Origin: G025836975 sp049646585
GTDB taxonomy: Bacteria > Pseudomonadota > Gammaproteobacteria > Burkholderiales > Burkholderiaceae_B
Direction: 5' to 3'
DNA: 64,000 nt
NCBI GenBank assembly: GCA_049646585.1
Contig: JBARWC010000217.1
Location: forward strand, 10,769-74,768
The notes beneath the pieces were generated by a model. It did no database searches, had not been told where the DNA came from, and saw nothing but the letters and a program-made list of their open reading frames with translations. A program made the translations under genes and the position numbers. Below are positions 16,940 through 24,906 of the stretch, piece after piece. Within the stretch, counting starts at the first letter, position 1. Every line of letters starts with the position of its first letter.

Positions 16940-18224
16940 ATCCCTGACCGCGCTGGGCGCCATGCTGCTGATGATCTTCCTGCGGGTGCCGGTGGCCTTC
17001 GCCATGGCCCTGGTGGGCTTCATCGGCCTGGGCTTGCTGCGCAACTGGAGCTCGGCCTACGCCATGGCGGGCGCGGTCGTCTACGAAAGCGGCTTCCAGT
17101 ATCTGCTTTCGGTGCTGCCCTTGTTCATCCTGATGGGCAATTTCGTGACGCAATCGCGCATGTCCCGCGAGCTTTACAACGCCGCGCACGCCCTGCTGGG
17201 CCACCGCCGGGGCGGCCTGGCCATGTCGACGGTGCTGGCCTGCGGCGGCTTCGGCGCCATCTGCGGGTCCAGCCTGGCGACGGCCGCCACCATGGCCAAG
17301 GTGGCCTATCCGGAGATGCGGCGGCTGGGCTACAGCGAGGAATTGGCCACCGGCTCCATCGCGGCCGGCGGCACTCTGGGCATCCTGATTCCGCCATCCA
17401 TCATCATGGTGGTGTACTGCCTGCTGACCGAGCAGAGCATAGGAAAAATGTTCGCGGCGGGCGTACTGCCCGGCCTGGTCGCCATCGCCTGCTACGTCAT
17501 GGCGGTTGCCTGGGTGGTGCGGCGCAACCCCGCCGCCGGCCCCAAAGGCGAGCGCAGTACCTGGCCGCAGATACGCGCCGCCCTGGGGCGGGTCTGGGCC
17601 GTGCTGACCCTGATAGGCATGCTGATGGGCGGCATCTACGCCGGCGTATTCACACCCGCCGAGGCGGCGGGCATAGGCGCTTTTCTTGGCTTCATGTTCG
17701 CGCTCGTGCGCGGCGCGATGACCTGGGCCAGCTTTGTGGAAGTCGTAGTGGAATCGGCCAAGACCACGGGCATGATCTTCATGGTCATGATAGGCGCCCT
17801 GATGCTGGCCAACTTCATCAACTTCACATCCTTGCCGCAGGACCTGCTGGATACGGTCGACCGCTTTCAGGTCAGCCCGCTGGTCGTGATCGTGATCATG
17901 TGCCTGATCTACATCGTGCTGGGCTGCGTGCTGGAAAGCATGTCCATGATCTTGCTGACCGTGCCCGTGTTCTATCCTTTGGTGCAGGCGCTGGGCTTCG
18001 ATCTGATCTGGTTCGGCGTGCTGGTGGTCACGGTGACGGAAATCAGCTTCATCACCCCGCCTTTCGGCATGAATGTATTCGTGTTGCGGGGCGTGCTGCC
18101 CCAGGTGTCCACGCCGACGATATTCCGTGGCGTCATGCCCTTCGTGGTCGGCGACTTCGTGCGCCTGACCATCCTGATACTGTTTCCCGCCATCAGCCTG
18201 TACCTGCCTAGTTTCGTGCGCTAG
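16932..18224 (+). CDS. TRAP transporter large permease, DctM
   Basis: A 430-residue polytopic protein, about 12-13 helices, overlapping dctQ by 8 bases. Family hallmarks include FLRVPVAFAMALVGFIGL, GFGAICGSSLATAATMAKVAYPEM, and GGTLGILIPPSIIMVVY. DctM catalyses sodium-coupled uptake of the acid delivered by DctP. The end of the gene is followed by a short gap and the convergent aquaporin gene, closing this operon. Confidence 0.95.
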   Translation: MIESLTALGAMLLMIFLRVPVAFAMALVGFIGLGLLRNWSSAYAMAGAVVYESGFQYLLSVLPLFILMGNFVTQSRMSRELYNAAHALLGHRRGGLAMSTVLACGGFGAICGSSLATAATMAKVAYPEMRRLGYSEELATGSIAAGGTLGILIPPSIIMVVYCLLTEQSIGKMFAAGVLPGLVAIACYVMAVAWVVRRNPAAGPKGERSTWPQIRAALGRVWAVLTLIGMLMGGIYAGVFTPAEAAGIGAFLGFMFALVRGAMTWASFVEVVVESAKTTGMIFMVMIGALMLANFINFTSLPQDLLDTVDRFQVSPLVVIVIMCLIYIVLGCVLESMSMILLTVPVFYPLVQALGFDLIWFGVLVVTVTEISFITPPFGMNVFVLRGVLPQVSTPTIFRGVMPFVVGDFVRLTILILFPAISLYLPSFVR

Positions 18225-18248
18225 GCGGATACAGGCGCGGTCACAACC

Positions 18249-18947
18249 TTAGTCTTCCTTGGCGAGCAAGCTGCGGTAAATCAAGCCGCCTATGATGCCG
18301 CCCACGATGGGCGCCAGCCAGAACAGCCAAAGCTGGTCCACCGCCCAACTGCCCTGGAACAGGGCTACGCCGGTCGACCTGGCGGGGTTGACCGAGGTGT
18401 TGGTCACGGGGATGCCGACCAGGTGTATCAGGGTCAGCGACAAGCCTATCGCCACGCCGGCGAGCCCGGACGGCGCGCGGTTGTGCGTGGCCCCCATGAT
18501 GATGAACAGGAAGAAGCCGGTCAGCACAAGCTCGGCCACCATGGCCGCCCTCAGCGAATAGCCGCCGGGCGAATGCTCGCCATAGCCGTTCGATGCAAAA
18601 CCGGCGGAAGCGTCGAAGCCGGCCTTGCCGCTTGCGATCAAGTACAGCACCGCCGCCGCGGCAATGGCGCCAAGTACCTGGGCGACCACGTAAGGGACCA
18701 GCTCGCGCGCGGGGAAGCGCCCGCCCGCCACCAGGCCGAAGGTCACCGCGGGGTTGATGTGGCAGCCCGAAATATGCCCGATGGCATAGCACATGGTCAG
18801 CAGCGTCAAGCCGAAAGCCAGCGCAACGCCCGCAAAGCCGATGCCCAATTCGGGAAATGCCGCCGCCAGCACCGCGCTGCCGCAACCGCCAAACACCAGC
18901 CAGAAGGTGCCGAACAGTTCGGCGGTACAGCGTTTCATCAAGCTCAT
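18249..18947 (-). CDS. aqpZ: aquaporin Z (water channel)
   Basis: A 232-residue MIP-family channel with six membrane helices. Both NPA motifs are intact: HINPAVTFG and SVNPARSTG. The residues around them (His in FGLTLLTMCYAIGHISG, Arg after the second NPA) match the narrow ar/R filter of water-selective AqpZ rather than glycerol facilitators. Length equals E. coli AqpZ. It is monocistronic and convergent with the TRAP operon. Confidence 0.95.
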   Translation of the reverse strand: MSLMKRCTAELFGTFWLVFGGCGSAVLAAAFPELGIGFAGVALAFGLTLLTMCYAIGHISGCHINPAVTFGLVAGGRFPARELVPYVVAQVLGAIAAAAVLYLIASGKAGFDASAGFASNGYGEHSPGGYSLRAAMVAELVLTGFFLFIIMGATHNRAPSGLAGVAIGLSLTLIHLVGIPVTNTSVNPARSTGVALFQGSWAVDQLWLFWLAPIVGGIIGGLIYRSLLAKED

Positions 18948-19068
18948 TTCATTGACTCACAAGTAATTCAGACGAAAATGAGTCTACTCACGCCAGCCCT
19001 ACGGCGCTACAAGGCAAGAGCTAACAATTGTCAATTACCAGCCGTCGGCGCAATCGACGGGCAGCAAA

Positions 19069-19091
19069 AAACCCTGCTAAGGGCAGGGTTT
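19069..19091 (-). terminator. rho-independent terminator downstream of the nitrobindin-like gene
   Basis: Perfect 9-bp stem (AAACCCTGC / GCAGGGTTT) with a 5-base loop; read on the minus strand it runs into TTTTTTGC. It lies about 105 bases past the stop of the nitrobindin-like gene and ahead of aqpZ. Confidence 0.8.
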
Positions 19092-19197
19092 CATCCAGTT
19101 TTTTTCCGGTTGCTTCCGTGTAGCGGGCGGCGTATTCATCCGTGCTCCGCCCGGCATATGCCTGCATGGCGGCAGGCAAACGCCGGGATGCGCCCGA

Positions 19198-19803
19198 TCA
19201 GGCGTGTTCCGCACCCGGATGGTAAACCTTCACGCGGTGCAAAGTGCTTTTGTCGGTGTGATGCATTTCCTGGCCGGTTGCGGCAAGCTTGAGGATAAGG
19301 TCGGACTCGTGGGTGAAGCTGCCATCGGCGTTGAATGTCAGAACGCTCTTGAAGCCTTTGAGTTCGGCACGCTCCAGCAGGTACTTGTTTTGCAGAATGC
19401 CATAACAGGGGTCCCCCGGCGTGGCATCGAAATGCAGCACCTTGTCGCCGGGCTTGGCGCTGGATCCGGCCTGAATCGCGATGCCGCGCCCAAACACCAC
19501 CGAGCGTATCACCTGGCCGGCTTCCTTGTCCCACAACAAAAAGCCCACTTCATCGTGGAAGGGAATCATCGCCTCTTCGCCGTGACGCCAGGCCGTCATG
19601 CCGTAGCTCAAGCCTTCGAGCTTCTGCTTGCCGTTTTCCTGGCGGGGAATGGGCTTGAACCACGCCTTCTCGAAATACGTTGTATTGCCGGTTATATCGT
19701 CATCGTTGTGATAGGACACATCGATGCCAGTGTTGCCTTCCCATTCTCCGACCAGCGGAGTCAATGGGCCTAACCTTTGCGGTCCCATTAGTTGTTCAGC
19801 CAT
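19198..19803 (-). CDS. nitrobindin-like heme-binding beta-barrel protein (DUF1794/FABP-like)
   Basis: A 201-residue cytoplasmic protein. LTPLVGEWEGNTGIDVSY near the N-terminus carries the GxWxGxG-type motif that opens the nitrobindin/THAP4 beta-barrel family. A histidine near the C-terminus (STLHRVKVY) is placed where nitrobindins bind heme. Members bind ferric heme and can isomerise peroxynitrite. The start has AAGGAGATAAT upstream. The insertion around GNTTYFEKAWFKPIPRQENGKQK makes it longer than minimal nitrobindins, so function is inferred from the fold only. Confidence 0.65.
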   Translation of the reverse strand: MAEQLMGPQRLGPLTPLVGEWEGNTGIDVSYHNDDDITGNTTYFEKAWFKPIPRQENGKQKLEGLSYGMTAWRHGEEAMIPFHDEVGFLLWDKEAGQVIRSVVFGRGIAIQAGSSAKPGDKVLHFDATPGDPCYGILQNKYLLERAELKGFKSVLTFNADGSFTHESDLILKLAATGQEMHHTDKSTLHRVKVYHPGAEHA

Positions 19804-19914
19804 GGCTATTATCTCCTTATCGTTGCCTTGGGAACATCAGGATACGACTCCATAACTGAAAGCGCAAACAAAACACCGCTGCGCAATAACCCCACTATTG
19901 GCGCGGGATTCCAT

Positions 19915-21009
19915 TCATTTTCCGGTGGACGCAGGACCATGGCTGTGATGATCCATCTCTGGAAAACGCTGCATGCCGCTGAACCAGAGCGTTCCGAATT
20001 GGCTTCTTCCAAGACGCGATACATCCTTTGACGGCTTGGGGTTGAAACCGGCATAGTGTTCAACGGCAAAGCTGTTCAAGAACCAATTTTTCCGCCCCGC
20101 ATCGTATTTGAACGTGGCGTAGCGATGATCGAAATTCACATCGTCAAGAGCCACCCTTTGCTCTATCGTGAAGTAGCCATTCTTGATGACTACCCTTAAA
20201 TTTTCGGCGTTGAACTCGGCATCGGGGCTTAACAATGCATCGTTGGATCGAGCCAAGGCATAACGACCATCCGCTTGCTGCATCAACAGCCGGATGCTGA
20301 TTTTTTCTTCGTCCAGCAACACCAGCAGCAAGTCTTTTTTATACGCATCCAGGTTCAGATCACCTTCCGCAAAAGCCGCAACGACGAAGCCCTGGGGAAT
20401 ATATCGGCTTGCGTAGGCCGGTGGCTGCAAGGTCGTCGCTTGCTCCGCATCCGCGGCCGGCGAACCGGCCCCGGATTTCTTCAATATGATCTCTTCGTTC
20501 GCGTCGGGGAAAAGGATGGCTCCGGTTTGCGCCGCGCTGATTCTGTTCCGGGCAAACAGATTCTCAACGCCGTAGTTCCGGGTGATCGATGTGTAGTCCT
20601 TGAAGGAATAGCGGCCATCGGCCAGCCTTTCAAACTTGATGGAAATATCGGACTGGCCGCTACCGCTGCCAATGGTGTAATCCACCGACAAAACGCCATC
20701 GGCCAGCGCCGGATAATTCCCACCGGAAATGCCCAGCATCCCACGCCCCATCAGCAAGGAATTATTTTCCGCGACCCTCCTAAGTTTGCCCTTGTCGCTG
20801 CGCAACACAAGCAGGGTTTCGTTGTCGTCCGGCTCTTGCGAAGCGAGTTCAAGCAGTATGTCGCCGGAAGATTGCGTCAGGCCTTCGCCGGAAGACTGAA
20901 CCAGGCTAAGCCCGCCCAGAAATGGCCTTAGCTGCGCTTCGGCGACCTGCGCATGCGCGGCGGCCGTGCCGCCGACCCACGCCAGTATCAGCCATAGGAT
21001 GGTTTTCAT
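19915..21009 (-). CDS. secreted protein of unknown function with a duplicated domain
   Basis: A 364-residue protein with a signal peptide (MKTILWLILAWVGGTAAAHA). I do not recognise a named function. Two related halves can be read. The first (about 45-150) contains DDNETLLVLRSDKGKLRRVAENNSLL and a GMLGISGGNYPALADGVLSVDYTIGSG segment. The second (about 210-320) contains KDLLLVLLDEEKISIRLLM, LARSNDALLS and IKNGYFTIEQRVALDD. Both follow the plan acidic turn - LLLVL strand - R/LL strand - Asn-x-x-LL - glycine-rich strand seen in some VCBS/FG-GAP-like periplasmic proteins. The start chosen follows AAGGGGAAAG. Confidence 0.7.
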   Translation of the reverse strand: MKTILWLILAWVGGTAAAHAQVAEAQLRPFLGGLSLVQSSGEGLTQSSGDILLELASQEPDDNETLLVLRSDKGKLRRVAENNSLLMGRGMLGISGGNYPALADGVLSVDYTIGSGSGQSDISIKFERLADGRYSFKDYTSITRNYGVENLFARNRISAAQTGAILFPDANEEIILKKSGAGSPAADAEQATTLQPPAYASRYIPQGFVVAAFAEGDLNLDAYKKDLLLVLLDEEKISIRLLMQQADGRYALARSNDALLSPDAEFNAENLRVVIKNGYFTIEQRVALDDVNFDHRYATFKYDAGRKNWFLNSFAVEHYAGFNPKPSKDVSRLGRSQFGTLWFSGMQRFPEMDHHSHGPASTGK

Positions 21010-21158
21010 GTCTTTCCCCTTCCGCACAAGCCGGTCCTGAAATTATGCTCTATGTGTGGCTGCATAGGCCCTCCTGCGAGCAAACCGAGAGTTTCCGTGT
21101 TGCCAGAGTAACGCAAGACGACAGTGCGGTAGGCCAGAAACAAAAAAACCACCATATG

Positions 21159-21171
21159 AGTTAAAATAACT
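21159..21171. promoter_or_regulatory. small palindrome upstream of the Xre/RES operon
   Basis: AGTTA-AAA-TAACT is a perfect inverted repeat 19 bases before the antitoxin start, overlapping AT-rich promoter-like sequence. Antitoxins of RES pairs repress their own operon, so it may be the operator; this is inferred from position only. Confidence 0.4.
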
Positions 21172-21189
21172 TATCAAATGGAGGTTTCT

Positions 21190-21804
21190 ATGGAATCGAC
21201 TATTGGCGATAAGCGCAAGCCCGTGGCTCGTAAGCCGGCTAATTACCGCAGCAAGAAGAAAGAATACAGCCCAAAGGATAAAGACTGGCGACACGTCAAG
21301 GACTTCAGCCTGCAGGAAAAAGAGTTAGGTGCTGCACTGACAATCAGTGAGATCCTCGAACCCTTGCATGCGAACTTGGCGCGCTTCAAGGCTGTGTACC
21401 TTATGGACCCGGTCGAGCGTATCGACTTGATCAAAGAAGGCATTGAACCGCAGGTATTCACCACCATTGCAAAATCGATGCGGCGAAGCAAGGAAAGCTT
21501 CAGTCGATTAATGGGGATGCCGGCCACGACCGTGTCCCGCAAACTGCAAAAGCACGAGCCATTCTCAATCGACGACTCCGAACGGCTTGTCGCGACGGCC
21601 AAGCTCATCGGGCAAGTCGAAAACATGGTTCAAGAGTCGGGCGATCCAGACGGGTTCGATGCGGCTCAATGGTTCAACCAGTGGCTGGACAAGCCATTGC
21701 ATGCATTGAATAACCGACCGCCGGCGGACTTCATGACCACCGCGGAAGGCAGAGATTTGCTTTCACAACTCTTGGCCAGCGCGCAAAGCGGCGCCTACGT
21801 ATGA
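21190..21804 (+). CDS. antitoxin of the Xre/ParS (DUF2384/MbcA) family, partner of RES toxin
   Basis: A 204-residue antitoxin. The N-terminal ~50 residues are very basic (RKPVARKPANYRSKKK). The middle segment (about 85-130) resembles a Xre-type helix-turn-helix (SKESFSRLMGMPATTVSRKL). The C-terminal part AQWFNQWLDKPLHALNNRPPADFMTTAEGRDLL is the toxin-binding DUF2384 signature. It neutralises the RES toxin encoded immediately downstream, whose ATG overlaps this stop (ATGA). GGAGG precedes the selected start. The long basic tail is an extension relative to typical ~130-160-residue members. Confidence 0.9.
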   Translation: MESTIGDKRKPVARKPANYRSKKKEYSPKDKDWRHVKDFSLQEKELGAALTISEILEPLHANLARFKAVYLMDPVERIDLIKEGIEPQVFTTIAKSMRRSKESFSRLMGMPATTVSRKLQKHEPFSIDDSERLVATAKLIGQVENMVQESGDPDGFDAAQWFNQWLDKPLHALNNRPPADFMTTAEGRDLLSQLLASAQSGAYV

Positions 21805-22289
21805 CCGGAAGCGGCATCGTCTCCGTCTGGCGCATTGCGACCGACACCCCCGACTACACCGCCGACGACATGAGCGGCGAAGGTGCAAAACGTACCGGTG
21901 GCCGATGGAATCGCAAAGGCAAGGCCATGGTGTACAGCGCCCAAAGTATCGCTTTGGCCTGCCTGGAAACCGTCGTGCATCTGGATTTCGGCGGACTGCC
22001 GCTTAACCGCTATCTTGTACGGATCGACATTCCTATCGCCACCTGGAAACGTCGATCTGTGTTTGATCCAAGCAAACAAGTAGGCTGGGATGCCATGCCC
22101 GCGGGCAAAGTCAGCCTGGACGCCGGCGATACGTGGGTCATGCACTCGAAAACGGCGCTGCTTCAGGTGCCGTCCGCCATCGTGTCCGAAGAGATGAATA
22201 TCCTGATCAATCCGGCGCACCCCGATGCCGGCAAGCTCAAGGCCGTCAAGCTGCGCAAGTGGACTTACGATGGGCGGTTTGCGCGTTAA
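21801..22289 (+). CDS. RES-family NAD+-degrading toxin
   Basis: A 162-residue RES-domain protein. The hallmark GGRWNRKGKAMVYSAQ holds the conserved Arg/Trp/Tyr and ALACLETVVHLDF the conserved Glu; Ser-rich VHSKTALLQVPSAIV-like sequence (MHSKTALLQVPSAIV) and a final NPAHPD motif complete the domain. RES toxins (Res of Res-Xre, MbcT) degrade NAD+ by phosphorolysis or hydrolysis and cause growth arrest. The gene overlaps the antitoxin by 4 bases and is followed by a strong hairpin and tRNA-Ser. Confidence 0.93.
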   Translation: MTGSGIVSVWRIATDTPDYTADDMSGEGAKRTGGRWNRKGKAMVYSAQSIALACLETVVHLDFGGLPLNRYLVRIDIPIATWKRRSVFDPSKQVGWDAMPAGKVSLDAGDTWVMHSKTALLQVPSAIVSEEMNILINPAHPDAGKLKAVKLRKWTYDGRFAR

Positions 22290-22300
22290 GAGGAAGAACC

Positions 22301-22336
22301 AAAAAGAATCGCCGAAGCTACAGGAGCTTCGGCGAT
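22301..22336 (-). terminator. terminator of the tRNA-Ser transcript
   Basis: A perfect 12-bp stem (ATCGCCGAAGCT / AGCTTCGGCGAT) with a 5-base loop. On the minus strand it is followed by TCTTTTTGG, a proper U tract, 9 bases beyond the tRNA 3' end. It may also act as a weaker terminator for the convergent toxin gene. Confidence 0.88.
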
Positions 22337-22344
22337 ACTATTCT

Positions 22345-22437
22345 TGGCGGAGACGGAGGGATTCGAACCCTCGATACGGGTATAAGCCGTATGCTCCCTT
22401 AGCAGGGGAGTACCTTCAACCTCTCGGCCACGTCTCC
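22345..22437 (-). tRNA. tRNA-Ser(GCU)
   Basis: Read on the minus strand, the acceptor arms GGAGACG and CGTCTCC pair, followed by discriminator G and an encoded CCA. The anticodon stem-loop CTCCCCT-GCT-AAGGGAG gives anticodon GCU (decodes AGC/AGU). The long variable arm (TACGGCTTATACCCGTA) is the class II feature of tRNA-Ser, and GGTTCGAATCC forms the T arm. It lies downstream of the aspartokinase gene on the same strand. Confidence 0.97.
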
Positions 22438-22475
22438 GGAAATAGGTCGCTATTCTAGCACGATATTTCCAAGGC

Positions 22476-23738
22476 TCAGGCCGCGCTTTGGTCCTTGTCC
22501 AGGCCAAAGGCCTTGTGTAGCGCGCGCACCGCCAATTCCATGTATTTATCGTTGATGATGACCGAGGTCTTGATCTCGCTGGTGCTGATCATCTGGATAT
22601 TGATGCCCTCTTCCGACAAGGTGCGGAACATCAGGCTGGCGACACCCACGTGGCTGCGCATGCCTATGCCCACGATGGAAACCTTGCAGACCTTGTCGTC
22701 GGAAACGATTTCGCCGGCGCCCACGGCGGGGCCGATCTGGTCCTTCAGCAGGGCCAGGGTGCGGACGAAGTCGTTGCGATTGACGGTGAAGGAAAAATCG
22801 GTCGTGCCCTGCACGGACTGATTCTGCAAAATCATGTCGACGTCGATATTGGCGGCGGCGACAGGCCCCAGGATCGAATAGGCGACACCCGGGGTGTCAG
22901 GCACGGCTAGCAAGGTGACTTTGGCTTCGTCACGGCTGAAGGCGATGCCAGAAACGACGGCAGCTTCCATTTTTTGATCTTCCTCGAAAGTAATTAGGGT
23001 GCCCGAAGCCATTTCTTCTTCGAGCGGTATCAGGGGGTCGGTCAGAGAAGACAGCACGCGCACCGGCACATGGTATTTGCCGGCGAATTCCACCGAGCGT
23101 ATCTGCAGCACCTTGGAACCCAGCGAGGCCATTTCCAGCATTTCCTCGAAGGACACGACATTCATGCGGCGCGCTTCGGGTACGACGCGCGGATCGGTGG
23201 TGTAAACGCCGTCGACGTCGGTAAAGATAAGGCATTCGTCGGCCTTGAGCGAAGCCGCCACGGCCACCGCCGAAGTATCCGAACCGCCACGACCCAGGGT
23301 GGTGATGTTGCCCTCTTCGTCCACGCCCTGGAAGCCCGTTACGATGACCACGCGGCCCGAGTCCAGGTCGCCGCGTATGCGGGCATCGTCGATGGAGCGG
23401 ATACGCGCCTTGGTGTAGGCCGAATCGGTGCGCACGGGAACCTGCCAGCCGGTGTAGCTGCGCGCCGCCACGCCCTGCGACAGCAAGGCCATGGCCAGCA
23501 GCGCGCTGCTGGCTTGTTCGCCCGTGGCGGCCAGCATGTCGAGCTCGCGCGCATCGGGCTGCGGGGATATTTCCTTGGCCAGGCCCAGCAAGCGGTTGGT
23601 TTCGCCCGACATGGCCGAGGGAACCACAACCACCTGATGGCCGGCCGCATGCCATTTGGCCACGCGCCGCGCCACATTCTGGATGCGCTCCACCGAGCCC
23701 ATGGACGTGCCGCCATATTTGTGAACAATCAGGGACAT
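22476..23738 (-). CDS. lysC: aspartate kinase
   Basis: A 420-residue aspartokinase, the first step of lysine, threonine, methionine and diaminopimelate synthesis. The N-terminal kinase domain begins VHKYGGTSMGSVERI and includes TLGRGGSDTSAVA and FTDVDGVYTTDPR. The C-terminus has two ACT domains (from about residue 265, ending VIINDKYMELAVRALH) that bind lysine/threonine for feedback control. It is the single-domain beta-proteobacterial form, not fused to homoserine dehydrogenase. Internal starts for a separate beta subunit, as in some bacteria, cannot be confirmed. Confidence 0.95.
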   Translation of the reverse strand: MSLIVHKYGGTSMGSVERIQNVARRVAKWHAAGHQVVVVPSAMSGETNRLLGLAKEISPQPDARELDMLAATGEQASSALLAMALLSQGVAARSYTGWQVPVRTDSAYTKARIRSIDDARIRGDLDSGRVVIVTGFQGVDEEGNITTLGRGGSDTSAVAVAASLKADECLIFTDVDGVYTTDPRVVPEARRMNVVSFEEMLEMASLGSKVLQIRSVEFAGKYHVPVRVLSSLTDPLIPLEEEMASGTLITFEEDQKMEAAVVSGIAFSRDEAKVTLLAVPDTPGVAYSILGPVAAANIDVDMILQNQSVQGTTDFSFTVNRNDFVRTLALLKDQIGPAVGAGEIVSDDKVCKVSIVGIGMRSHVGVASLMFRTLSEEGINIQMISTSEIKTSVIINDKYMELAVRALHKAFGLDKDQSAA

Positions 23739-23859
23739 CTTCTACTCTGCGTTTAAAGAGACACCAATCCGGATGGGTGCCGAACCATCTATGCACGGCC
23801 GCAAACGCGCGCCGGGCAAGCAAAACGGGCTATTTTAGCGTGTTTCGCGGCGAGCGTTT

Positions 23860-24894
23860 TCAGTGCTCGGAGGGGGCATCCAGAAGCACCCGGCCGCCGG
23901 CGCAGCGTATATGGGCCGAGCCGTGCTTGACATCCATCCGCCTGTCGTGGCCCAGGGCATGCAGACCGCGCATCTGCCTCATCAGGTCTTGCAGCCGGGC
24001 ATCGGTGGGCATGCGCTGGCCCAGCAGCCCCAGCCAGTAACGCAGCACCAGCGCCTGCCTGGGCCGTGACAGCAGCCGCCAGGCGGCCAAGGAAAAATCC
24101 TTGCCGTCCGCGCCAGGGTCCAGCCCCTGGAAGTCCTGCCGGGCCACTTCGTCCAGGATAGCACTGGTTTCGGCGCTCTGCCGCGCATGGCGGGCCAGGC
24201 TACCCTGCCAGCCCGGCCAACGCCGGTTCAGCTCCGGCGCCAGGCGTTCGCGCACGGCGGCACGGGTGTAGTGCTCGTCGGCATTGGTGGGGTCCTGAAC
24301 GGGCTCCCAGGCAGTCGCCTGTTGAAAGGCCCGCGCCTGCTCCAGGATGGCCGCGCGTTCAATGTCCAGCCAAGGCCTGAGATAAGTCAGGCCGGCGCGC
24401 TGGACCGCGGGAGCCATGGCGGCCAGGCCGGCCGGGCCGGCGCCGCGCAACAGGCGCAGCAGCACGGTTTCGGCCTGGTCGTCGCGATGGTGGGCCAGCA
24501 GCACGTGCTCCACGCCCGCCACGGCGGCCAGCCGGCCGAGCGCTTCATAGCGGGCGTCGCGCGCGGCGGACTCCATGCCGCTGCCACCGCCCAGGTCCAC
24601 CGATACGGTCAGGCTGTGGCAAGGCAGGCCCAGAAGCTGGGCCAGGTCGTGCGCATGCGCCTGCCAGCGGTCCGCCGCCGCCTGCAAGCCGTGATGGATA
24701 TGAAAACAATGTAGCTGGATGCCGCGACGTCGCGCATACAGGGCCGCATGCGCCGCCAGCATCGCGGAATCGGCCCCGCCGCTCAGGCCGACGGCGATGC
24801 GCTCCGGACGCTTCGGCAAGGCCGCCAGGGCGCCGCCGATCGCCTGGACCATGGCGGCGGATCCGAAGCTGTTCCAGAAGGCCTCGGTAAGCAT
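23860..24894 (-). CDS. tilS: tRNA(Ile)-lysidine synthase
   Basis: A 344-residue PP-loop ATPase that converts the wobble cytidine of tRNA-Ile(CAU) to lysidine. The P-loop motif reads VGLSGGADSAML near residue 40, followed by HIHHGLQAAAD and LLAHHRDDQAETVLLRLLRGAG, all TilS hallmarks. The short C-terminal domain suits the smaller proteobacterial form. It starts 12 bases after the accA stop, so they form one transcript. Confidence 0.94.
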   Translation of the reverse strand: MLTEAFWNSFGSAAMVQAIGGALAALPKRPERIAVGLSGGADSAMLAAHAALYARRRGIQLHCFHIHHGLQAAADRWQAHAHDLAQLLGLPCHSLTVSVDLGGGSGMESAARDARYEALGRLAAVAGVEHVLLAHHRDDQAETVLLRLLRGAGPAGLAAMAPAVQRAGLTYLRPWLDIERAAILEQARAFQQATAWEPVQDPTNADEHYTRAAVRERLAPELNRRWPGWQGSLARHARQSAETSAILDEVARQDFQGLDPGADGKDFSLAAWRLLSRPRQALVLRYWLGLLGQRMPTDARLQDLMRQMRGLHALGHDRRMDVKHGSAHIRCAGGRVLLDAPSEH

Positions 24895-24906
24895 GCCTGG
24901 CCCGGC

